20,536 bases of DNA from Streptomyces sp. NRRL F-4489 (GTDB lineage: Bacteria > Actinomycetota > Actinomycetes > Streptomycetales > Streptomycetaceae). Of this stretch, positions 1 through 6,072 are shown one piece after another; the first letter of the stretch is position 1; each line of letters starts with the position of its first letter. The position numbers and the translations under genes were made by a program. The DNA lies in NCBI RefSeq assembly GCF_001509485.1, contig NZ_LLZI01000004.1, positions 1 through 20,536 of the forward strand. The letters run 5' to 3'. The notes beneath the pieces are model-generated. The model searched no databases, was not told the DNA's origin, and saw only the letters and a list, made by a program, of their open reading frames with translations.

Positions 1-124
1 GGTTGCCGGTGTTCAGCTTGAGGATGCGGTGACCCGCCGCCTCCAGCCGCATGGCCTCCTCGAGGACCGGGCCGCGGATTTCGTAGCAGACGTTGGCGAG
101 CTTCGTTGACTGGATCACCTGCAT
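1..124 (-). CDS. PLP-dependent aminotransferase, AlaA/AspC type (N-terminal fragment)
   Basis: The first 41 codons of a minus-strand gene that runs off the left edge. The peptide begins MQVIQSTKLANVCYEIRG and continues to a KLNTGN motif. This matches from memory the N-terminus of fold-type I aminotransferases such as E. coli AlaA (glutamate-pyruvate aminotransferase), where the stretch LENVCYDIRGPVL is followed by KLNIGNP. Such enzymes are cytoplasmic, use pyridoxal phosphate and make alanine or aspartate. I chose the ATG at 124 rather than the in-frame GTG at 133, because that GTG lies inside a TAGAGT -10 hexamer seven bases upstream of the ATG. No Shine-Dalgarno sequence is seen, so the mRNA is probably leaderless. 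The catalytic lysine lies outside the window, so the exact substrate cannot be told. Confidence 0.85.
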   Translation of the reverse strand, partial: MQVIQSTKLANVCYEIRGPVLEEAMRLEAAGHRILKLNTGN

Positions 125-131
125 GACGGCC

Positions 132-137
132 ACTCTA
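132..137 (-). promoter_or_regulatory. -10 element of a leaderless promoter for the aminotransferase
   Basis: On the minus strand TAGAGT (pattern TAnnnT) ends exactly seven bases before the ATG at 124. That spacing would place the transcription start on the A of the start codon, a common arrangement in Streptomyces. I see no good -35 hexamer at 16-18 bases, so the assignment rests on the -10 spacing and on the absence of a ribosome binding site. Confidence 0.45.
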
Positions 138-253
138 CGGGCGCGGTCCAGTACCCGCCGGGTGGTTTTCGCCACGCGAGGGGCGGACCGTGCCGGGTTG
201 TGCACGGAATGTGATGGATGGGGCGGTGCGGATTCGGTGGTGGACGGCCGGAT

Positions 254-1912
254 TCAGCCGTGCCGCCCCGGGGTGCGGCGGACCGCGCGGCCCGCCAGGA
301 CGGTGGTGCGGCGGCCGTCCTCGATGACGAAGCGGCCGTCTATCAGGACGTAGGGGATACCGGTGGGCAGGGTGCGGGGCGCGTCGAAGGTGGCGCCCGG
401 GGCGACCGTCTCCGGGTCGAAGAGGACCAGGTCGGCGCGGTAGCCCTCGCGGACCAGACCGCGGTCGGGCAGCCGCAGCCGGGCCGCGGGCCGGGAGGTC
501 AGGTGCGCCACGCACTCCTCCAGGGAGAGCACGCCCAGCTCGCGCGCATAGGTGCCCAGGTACGCGGGGAACGTCCCGTAGGCGCGGGGGTGGGGCTTGG
601 CCCCCTGGAGGATGCCGTCGCTGCCGCCGGTGTGTACGGGGTGGCGCATGATGGCCCGGACGTTCTCCTCGTGGCCGACGTGCTGGAGGACCGTCGGGCC
701 CAGCCGGTCGGCGAGCAGCAGGCCGCGGGCGGTCTCCCAGGGTGTCTCGCCGCGCTCGGCGGCGCTGCGGGCGACGGTCTTGCCGACCAGGGCGGCCAGC
801 GCCGGGTCGGTGACGCCGGAGATCTCGACGGTGTACCAGTCGACGGGGACACCGTGGCAGCCGTCCGAACCCTCGGTCTCCAGGGCGTGCCGGATCGCCT
901 CGGCCGCGGTGTCGTCGGCCAGCCGGGCGAGGATCACCTCCGGGCCGCCCTCGCTCGCCCAGCTGGGCAGCAGCGCCACCAGGGTGGTGCAGCCGGGGGT
1001 GTACGGATAGGTGTCCAGGCTGATGTCGGCGCCCTCGGCCAGGGCCGCGTCCAGCAGGGCCAGCAGTTCGGGGGCGCGGCCCTTGTTGACGCCGAAGTTC
1101 AACGTGGCGTGGGCGAGGTGCAGGGCGCAGCCCGCCGCGCGGGCCACGTCGATCATCTCCTGGTACGCGGTGAGCGCGCCGGCCCCGTAGGAGCGGTGGT
1201 GCGGGCAGTAGTAGCCCTCGTAGCGGGCCACCACCCGGCAGAGTTCGGTGAGTTCGGCGTCCGGGGCGTACATGCCGGGGGTGTAGGTGAGGCCGGAGGA
1301 CAGGCCCATCGCACCCTGCTGGAGGCCCTCGGCGACCAGCTGCCGCATCCGGTCCAGTTCGGGGCCGGTGGCCGGGCGGTCCTCCCAGCCGGTGGCCAGC
1401 ACGCGGACGGTGCCCTGGGGGACGAGGTAGGCGGCGTTGACCGCTATGCCCGCGCCGCCGAAGCCGTGGTCGAGGCGGTCGAGGTATTCGCCGACGGTGC
1501 GCCAGGTGAAGGCGACGGAGGTGTCGCCGGGGCCGCCGCCGTTCCAGCCGGCGATCTGGGCGCGGACCGCGGCCAGGGTGCGGTCGTCCACCGGGGCGTA
1601 GGACAGGCCGTCCTGGCCGAGGACTTCGAGGGTGACGCCCTGGGCGGCCTTGGCGGTGTGCTCGGGGTCGCGCAGCAGCGCCAGGTCGCTGTGCGCGTGC
1701 ATGTCGATGAAGCCGGGGGCCAGGGCGAGGCCGGCGGCGTCCACTGTCCGGGCGGCGGACGGGCGCGGGCCGCCGTCGGACGGCCGGTGGATGCGGGCGA
1801 TGCGGCCGCCGGACAGGGCCACGTCGGCGCGGTAGGACGGGCCGCCGGAGCCGTCGATGACGCGGACGTCGCGGATGACGGTGTCCCTCTCCCTGTCCTT
1901 TTCCCTGTCCAT
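254..1912 (-). CDS. N-acyl-D-amino-acid deacylase family amidohydrolase (candidate N-acetylglucosaminate deacetylase)
   Basis: 552 aa, a usual length for the D-aminoacylase branch of the amidohydrolase superfamily. These are cytoplasmic metal enzymes that remove acyl groups from N-acyl-D-amino acids. A small beta-sandwich (about residues 10-65) precedes the barrel. The metal-binding HAH motif is at 72-74 in GFIDMHAHSD. Later come GLSSGLTYTPG (203-213), CPHHRSYG (236-243), LHLAHATLNFG (264-274) and the late metal or catalytic aspartate in GGSDG (D432). The position where D-aminoacylases carry the bridging Cys (GNCG) reads GQDG here (D101), which suggests a divergent metal centre. The ATG at 1912 follows GAGAAAGG at a long 12-base spacing and is the only convincing start. 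It is the second gene of a minus-strand pair, 56 bases after the deaminase stop. The D-amino acid label is by homology. N-acetyl-D-glucosaminate is my inferred substrate from the neighbouring genes. Confidence 0.88.
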   Translation of the reverse strand: MDREKDRERDTVIRDVRVIDGSGGPSYRADVALSGGRIARIHRPSDGGPRPSAARTVDAAGLALAPGFIDMHAHSDLALLRDPEHTAKAAQGVTLEVLGQDGLSYAPVDDRTLAAVRAQIAGWNGGGPGDTSVAFTWRTVGEYLDRLDHGFGGAGIAVNAAYLVPQGTVRVLATGWEDRPATGPELDRMRQLVAEGLQQGAMGLSSGLTYTPGMYAPDAELTELCRVVARYEGYYCPHHRSYGAGALTAYQEMIDVARAAGCALHLAHATLNFGVNKGRAPELLALLDAALAEGADISLDTYPYTPGCTTLVALLPSWASEGGPEVILARLADDTAAEAIRHALETEGSDGCHGVPVDWYTVEISGVTDPALAALVGKTVARSAAERGETPWETARGLLLADRLGPTVLQHVGHEENVRAIMRHPVHTGGSDGILQGAKPHPRAYGTFPAYLGTYARELGVLSLEECVAHLTSRPAARLRLPDRGLVREGYRADLVLFDPETVAPGATFDAPRTLPTGIPYVLIDGRFVIEDGRRTTVLAGRAVRRTPGRHG

Positions 1913-1968
1913 GTCCGTAGGCGGCCTTTCTCGGGTGTGTGGCGAGTGGGGCGGTTGTGGCGCGGGTA

Positions 1969-3258
1969 TCAGAAGAACGTGCGGAGGAAGTCCACGACCG
2001 TCCCGTCCTCCTCCACCAGCGGAATCAACTGCCATTTGTCGAAGGAGGTGCAGGGATGCGACAGCCCCAGGGCGACCCAGTCGCCGACCTCGACGTCGCC
2101 GGCGTGCTCGGTGCGCAGCCAGGCGTGCTGGTCGGAGAGGCCGGTCACGGTGAGGCCGGACGCCGGGCGCACCGTGCCGTCCCGGCCGGAGCGTACGGCC
2201 AGCGCCTGCGGCAGGCCGAGGTCGTAGGCGGCGTCCCGCTTGCCCGCGTTGAGGAACGCCTGGGCGGGCGTGGGCCGGGAGACGACCTGCGCCCACAGCC
2301 GGAAGGCGGGCCGCAACTCCCCTTCCCCGGGGAGGCGGTTGAAGGGTGTGCGGTGGCGGTAGTGCCCGTCGTCGTGCGAGACGTACGCGCCCGAGCGCAG
2401 CAGTTTCAGCACCGGCGCGGAGAGCGCGGGGATCTCCGCGAAGACCTCGGCGACGGCGTCGAACCACGCGCTGCCGCCGGCGCTGACCACGATCTCGTCC
2501 AGGTCGGCGAAGCGGCCGGCGGCGTCCAGGCCGGTGGCGAGCGCGACCAGCCGGCGCAGCCAGGCGGTGACCTTCGCGTGGTCGGCGTCGGGCACCTCGC
2601 CCTCGTAGCCGGCGACGCCCACCAGCCGCAGGGTGTCCACGCCCGCGATCGCGTCGGCGAGTTCGCGGCACTCGGCCTCGGTGCGGGCGCCGGTGCGGGC
2701 CTCCTCGCCGGCGGCCAGTTCGATGACGACGTCCACGGGGCGGACGGCCTCGGCGGCGCGCAGCGCGGTGTCCATCAGCTCGATACCGCGCAGCGAGTCG
2801 ACGTAGAGGACGCAGCGGAAGTCCGGGTCGGCGGCGAGTTCGCCGGCCAGCCAGCGCAGCGCGGCGGCGTCCACCACCTCGTTGGCCAGGAAGATCCGCT
2901 GGATGCCGAAGTCCCGGTAGACGCGGGCCTGGTGGGGGACGGCCGCGGTGATGCCCCAGGCGCCGTGCGCGAGTTGGCGGGCGAAGAGCTGAGGGGCCAT
3001 CGAGGTCTTGCCGTGCGGGGCGAAGGCCAGGCCGTGCCGGGTGGTGTAGGTCTCCAGCAGGGCGAGGTTGTGCTCGACCGACTCGGCGGAGAGGGCCAGG
3101 ACGGGGGTGGTGAAGCCGCCGGTGAAGAGATTGCGGCGCTCGGCGGCCAGTTCGCCGAGGGTGCGGCCGGCGGCGTCCGGAGGGAGCCCCTTGAAGCGGT
3201 GATCGACTGTGTCGTCCGCGAGTGTGGTGAGTTCCCGCGTGAGCCGGTCGCCGGCCAT
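1969..3258 (-). CDS. Amino acid deaminase, alanine racemase N-terminal fold / D-serine dehydratase-like
   Basis: 429 aa. The N-terminal two thirds is a fold-type III PLP barrel (alanine racemase N-terminal domain). The PLP lysine is most likely K84 in PHGKTSMAP. The C-terminal part (about 310-415) is the D-serine dehydratase-like domain. It keeps DQH (H378) and the HPC motif (H401, C403), which corresponds to the zinc ligands of eukaryotic D-serine dehydratase. The family beta-eliminates ammonia from D-serine, D-threonine or 3-hydroxylated D-amino acids, giving an enamine/imine and then a 2-keto acid. The RidA encoded nearby suits such an intermediate. The ATG at 3258 has a good GAGGAGG five bases upstream. 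The gene is first of a two-gene minus-strand operon and diverges from the kinase operon. The same chemistry on D-glucosaminate would yield KDG, the substrate of a kinase such as the one across the divide; this is inference. Confidence 0.88.
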   Translation of the reverse strand: MAGDRLTRELTTLADDTVDHRFKGLPPDAAGRTLGELAAERRNLFTGGFTTPVLALSAESVEHNLALLETYTTRHGLAFAPHGKTSMAPQLFARQLAHGAWGITAAVPHQARVYRDFGIQRIFLANEVVDAAALRWLAGELAADPDFRCVLYVDSLRGIELMDTALRAAEAVRPVDVVIELAAGEEARTGARTEAECRELADAIAGVDTLRLVGVAGYEGEVPDADHAKVTAWLRRLVALATGLDAAGRFADLDEIVVSAGGSAWFDAVAEVFAEIPALSAPVLKLLRSGAYVSHDDGHYRHRTPFNRLPGEGELRPAFRLWAQVVSRPTPAQAFLNAGKRDAAYDLGLPQALAVRSGRDGTVRPASGLTVTGLSDQHAWLRTEHAGDVEVGDWVALGLSHPCTSFDKWQLIPLVEEDGTVVDFLRTFF

Positions 3259-3276
3259 GGAGCCTCCTCGAAGAGC

Positions 3277-3304
3277 GCGTTGCAGCATCTGCAACGCTCG
3301 TTGC
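3277..3304. promoter_or_regulatory. Palindromic operator with a third half-site, probable IclR-family binding site
   Basis: Arms GCGTTGCAG (3277-3285) and CTGCAACGC (3289-3297) form a perfect 9-bp inverted repeat around CAT. A further half-site CGTTGC (3299-3304) makes a second inverted repeat with GCAACG (3291-3296), separated by CT. The array lies 19 bases upstream of the deaminase ATG and overlaps the putative -35 box of the divergent kinase promoter. The local IclR regulator is the obvious candidate ligand, but binding is inferred from position and symmetry only. Confidence 0.6.
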
Positions 3305-3330
3305 GCATATCGCTGGCAGCTGTCTAACAT
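3301..3330 (+). promoter_or_regulatory. Probable promoter of the kinase-iclR-ridA operon
   Basis: TTGCGC (3301-3306), then 18 bases, then TAACAT (3325-3330) resembles a sigma-70/HrdB promoter with a TAnnnT -10. The -35 box shares bases with the third half-site of the palindromic operator, which would allow repression by occlusion. The predicted leader to the GTG at 3482 is about 145 bases. Confidence 0.45.
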
Positions 3331-3411
3331 CCGGGCCATCGCCCGGTCAATGGTGGGAATCGGCGTGCTGGGGAGGGGTTCACCGGCCCCGCCCCGGTCA
3401 CCAGCCGTCAG

Positions 3412-3447
3412 CCGTACGGCCATCCGGACGGCCATCCGTACGGCCCC
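3412..3447. repeat. Three 12-bp direct repeats in the kinase leader
   Basis: CCGTACGGCCAT (3412-3423), CCGGACGGCCAT (3424-3435) and CCGTACGGCCCC (3436-3447) stand head to tail, 34 bases upstream of the kinase start codon. Each unit contains the near-palindrome CCGKACGG. They may fold the leader RNA, bind a protein, or be simple repeat drift. Confidence 0.6.
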
Positions 3448-3481
3448 CGTCCGGCGGCACAGCGAAGGAGCGCACCCGATC

Positions 3482-4738
3482 GTGACCACGACCTCGAACG
3501 TCAGCGACACCCCCGTCCCGGCGGCCGCCGCCCCGGACGTCGATGTCGTCTGCCTCGGCGAGTCCATGGTCACCTTCCTGCCCACCGTCCCCGGGCCGCT
3601 CGCCGACGTGCCCGCCTTCGAACGGGCCATCGGCGGCGCGGAGTCCAACGTCGCCTGCGCGCTCGCCCGGGCCGGGCACACCGCCCGCTGGGTCTCCCGG
3701 GTCGGCGCCGACGGGTTCGGCGACCATCTCGTCCGGGAGATCGCCGGGTACGGCGTGGACACCCGTGCCGTACGCCGCGATCCCGTCCGCCCCACCGGTA
3801 TCTACTTCCGCACCGCCGGCGACCGTGCCACCGCCGCCCATGAAGTGGCCTACTACCGCACCGGTTCCGCCGCCTCCGCGATGGCCGCCGGCACCGTGGA
3901 CCTCGCCGCGCTGCGCACCGGCCGGATCCTCCACCTCTCCGGCATCACCGCCGCGTTGTCGGAGGACTGCCACGGCCTGCTGCGCGCGGCCATGGCCAGG
4001 CCCGGGCCCGCCGGTGGCGACGGCAGCGCCGCTGGGGTCGGCAGTGCGGTCGGCGCCGTGACTGCCGCCGGGCCTGGGGCCGGTAGCGCCACCGACACCC
4101 CGCAGGGGCTTGGCACCCACCCCCACCGCCCCCTCATCTCCTTCGACGTCAACTACCGCCCGCACCTGTGGACCGGCGCCGCCCGCGATCCCCGCGTGCT
4201 GCTCGATCTGGCCCGGGGCGCCGATCTGGTGTTCGTCGGGGCCGATGAGGCGCGGGCCGCGTGGGGGCTGGCCGACGCCCGCGCCATCAGGGCGGCGCTG
4301 CCCGAGCCGGAGGTGCTGGTGGTCAAGCTCGGGCGGGCCGGTGCGCGGGTGTTCCGGCACGCCCCCGGCGGGCCCGGCAGCCCCGGCAGCCCCGGCAGCC
4401 CCGGCAGGCCCGGCCCCGGGTGGGACGAGGAGCCGGGCGGGGTGCTCGTCCCGGCTCCGGCCGTCGAGGTGGTGGCCGAGGTCGGGGCCGGGGACGCGTT
4501 CGCGGCCGGGTTCCTCTCCGGCACGCTGCGCGGCCTGCCGCTGCGGGCCCGGGTGCGGTACGGCCACCTGTGGGCCGCCGCCGCGCTCACCGTCCCGGGC
4601 GACCTCGCCGCCCCGCCCGCCCGGGCCCTGGCCGACCGGCTGGCCGCGCTCGACGAGGCCGCCTGGGGGACACTGCACCTCGGCCCCGGCTGGACGGACG
4701 CCCAGGAGGCCGCGGACCAGGAGGTATCCCCGTCATGA
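3482..4738 (+). CDS. PfkB/ribokinase-family sugar kinase, 2-keto-3-deoxygluconate kinase-like
   Basis: 418 aa, longer than the usual 310-330 of the family. PfkB features seen are VVCLGESMV near residue 22, the GGAESNVA signature (51-58), FDVNYRPHLW (221-230) and the catalytic GAGDAFAAGF (335-344, base D338). These resemble KDG kinases, which phosphorylate 2-keto-3-deoxygluconate with ATP in the cytoplasm. Two insertions explain the extra length: an Ala/Gly-rich stretch at about 173-213, and a Gly-Pro-Ser repeat at about 296-313 coded by tandem 9-bp units. The GTG at 3482 is chosen because GAAGGAG (3464-3470) lies 11 bases upstream and the protein aligns from just after it. The stop overlaps the iclR start as ATGA, so the two are translationally coupled. 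The substrate is inferred from motif style and neighbours. Confidence 0.85.
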   Translation: MTTTSNVSDTPVPAAAAPDVDVVCLGESMVTFLPTVPGPLADVPAFERAIGGAESNVACALARAGHTARWVSRVGADGFGDHLVREIAGYGVDTRAVRRDPVRPTGIYFRTAGDRATAAHEVAYYRTGSAASAMAAGTVDLAALRTGRILHLSGITAALSEDCHGLLRAAMARPGPAGGDGSAAGVGSAVGAVTAAGPGAGSATDTPQGLGTHPHRPLISFDVNYRPHLWTGAARDPRVLLDLARGADLVFVGADEARAAWGLADARAIRAALPEPEVLVVKLGRAGARVFRHAPGGPGSPGSPGSPGRPGPGWDEEPGGVLVPAPAVEVVAEVGAGDAFAAGFLSGTLRGLPLRARVRYGHLWAAAALTVPGDLAAPPARALADRLAALDEAAWGTLHLGPGWTDAQEAADQEVSPS

Positions 4739-5526
4739 GCCAGACCGTCGACCGCGCGCTGAGCATCCTCCCGCTGCTCGCCGAGGGACCCGCCGACCTC
4801 GCACGGGTCGCCGACCGGCTCGGTGTGCACAAGTCCACCGCGCTGCGCCTGCTGCGCACCCTGCACGAGCACGGCCTGGTCTACCGCCAGCCCGACCAGC
4901 GCTACCGCCTCGGCGCCCGGCTCTTCGCCCTCGCCCAGGAGGCCGTCGAGAATCTCGACATCCGCGGTATCGCCCACCCCCACCTCGCCGAACTCAACGA
5001 GCAGTGCGGCCACACCGTCCACCTCGCCGTCCACGAGGACAACGAGGTCCTCTACATCGACAAGGTCGACAGCCGCTATCCGGTCCGGATGTACTCCCGG
5101 ATCGGCAAACCGGTGGCGATCACCGTCGCCGCCGTCGCCAAGCTGCTGCTGGCCGACCTCCCCGAGCCCGAGCGCCGCGCCCTGGCCGCCAAGCTCGACT
5201 ACCCCCGCTACACGCCCCGTTCGACGCCCGACGCCGCGGCCTTCCTGGCCGAGCTGGCCACCGTGCGCGAACAGGGCTGGGCCGCCGACCTCGGCGGCCA
5301 CGAGGAGTCCATCAACTGCGTCGCCGCCCCCATCCGGGGCGCGGACGGCCGGGTGGCGGCCGCGATGTCGCTCTCCGCGCCCAACGTCGTCGTCACCGCC
5401 GAGGAACTCCTCACCCTGCTCCCGCTGGTGCGCCGCACCGCCGACGCCATCAGCCGGGAGCTGTCCGGCACCGCGAGCCCCGGCCACCGGCCGGCCCCGT
5501 CCCACCCGTCCGAAGGACAGACATGA
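4735..5526 (+). CDS. IclR-family transcriptional regulator
   Basis: 263 aa, the normal IclR length. The N-terminal winged helix-turn-helix spans about residues 5-65, with recognition segment LGVHKSTALRLLRTL (29-43). A C-terminal effector domain follows, with the family's IDKVDS and SINCVAAPIRG motifs. IclR proteins include KdgR, the regulator that senses KDG, and often repress divergent catabolic operons until the substrate or product binds. The ATG at 4735 overlaps the kinase stop and has AGGAGG (4719-4724) upstream. It is coupled to ridA by another ATGA overlap. It probably controls both arms of the island through the palindrome at 3277-3304. The C-terminal 15 residues are Pro/Ser-rich and look non-structural. 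Confidence 0.93.
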   Translation: MSQTVDRALSILPLLAEGPADLARVADRLGVHKSTALRLLRTLHEHGLVYRQPDQRYRLGARLFALAQEAVENLDIRGIAHPHLAELNEQCGHTVHLAVHEDNEVLYIDKVDSRYPVRMYSRIGKPVAITVAAVAKLLLADLPEPERRALAAKLDYPRYTPRSTPDAAAFLAELATVREQGWAADLGGHEESINCVAAPIRGADGRVAAAMSLSAPNVVVTAEELLTLLPLVRRTADAISRELSGTASPGHRPAPSHPSEGQT

Positions 5527-5933
5527 GCGAGAAGACCGCCCTCACCCCGGCCACCCACACCACTCCGCCCGCGCAGTTCTCGCACGGCGTCAAGAAGGGC
5601 AACATCCTCCAGGTCGCCGGCCAGGTCGGCTTCCTGCCCGCGCTGGCAGGCCAGCCGCCGACGCCCGCCGGCCCCACCCTGCGCGAGCAGACCCTCCAGA
5701 CGCTCGCCAACGTCAAAGCCATCCTCGAAGAGGGCGGTGCGACCTGGGACGACGTGATGATGCTGCGCGTCTACCTCACCGACACCGACCACTTCGCCGA
5801 GATGAACGAGATCTACAACCAGTACTTCGACGAGCAGCGCCTCACCCAGCCGCCCGCCGCCCGGACCACGGTCTACGTCGGCCTGCCCAAGGGCCTGCTC
5901 ATCGAGATCGACGCGCTCGCCGTCCTGAGCTGA
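5523..5933 (+). CDS. ridA: RidA family enamine/imine deaminase
   Basis: 136 aa, the size of the YjgF/YER057c/UK114 family. It keeps the key residues of active RidA: the arginine in PAARTTVYVG (R114, equivalent to E. coli R105) and the glutamate in LIEIDALAV (E128). RidA hydrolyses 2-aminoacrylate and related imines released by PLP dehydratases, forming keto acids and protecting other PLP enzymes. Its place beside a PLP deaminase suggests that it finishes that reaction. It starts with an ATG overlapping the iclR stop, with GAAGGA about 6 bases upstream. A strong hairpin separates it from the permease gene. Confidence 0.93.
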   Translation: MSEKTALTPATHTTPPAQFSHGVKKGNILQVAGQVGFLPALAGQPPTPAGPTLREQTLQTLANVKAILEEGGATWDDVMMLRVYLTDTDHFAEMNEIYNQYFDEQRLTQPPAARTTVYVGLPKGLLIEIDALAVLS

Positions 5934-5994
5934 GGCAGCAACCCCCCTTGTTCCACCCGCCGTTGGTGCACCGCACCGCGCACCGCCCGCCGCA

Positions 5995-6030
5995 CGGCAC
6001 GGCGCCCCGTACGCCCGGGGCGCCGTGCCG
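5995..6030 (+). terminator. Strong hairpin between ridA and the permease gene
   Basis: A perfect 14-bp stem (5995-6008 with 6017-6030) closes an 8-base loop, 61 bases after the ridA stop. No U-tract follows. It may be a factor-independent terminator of the GC-rich type, a partial terminator that lowers permease expression, or an mRNA-stabilising element. Confidence 0.55.
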
Positions 6031-6072
6031 CGGTCCCCCCTTGCCCGGACCCCCTGACAACGGAGTCACCGC

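Noticed and set aside
218..2227. Long plus-strand frame opposite the deacylase and deaminase genes
   Set aside because: Gly/Ala/Val-rich product with no domain. It is the antisense shadow of two well-recognised enzymes with good starts.
4371..4420. GGCAGCCCC tandem units as a mobile or CRISPR-like repeat
   Set aside because: Only about three 9-bp units with no spacers. They keep the kinase reading frame and encode a Gly-Pro-Ser loop.
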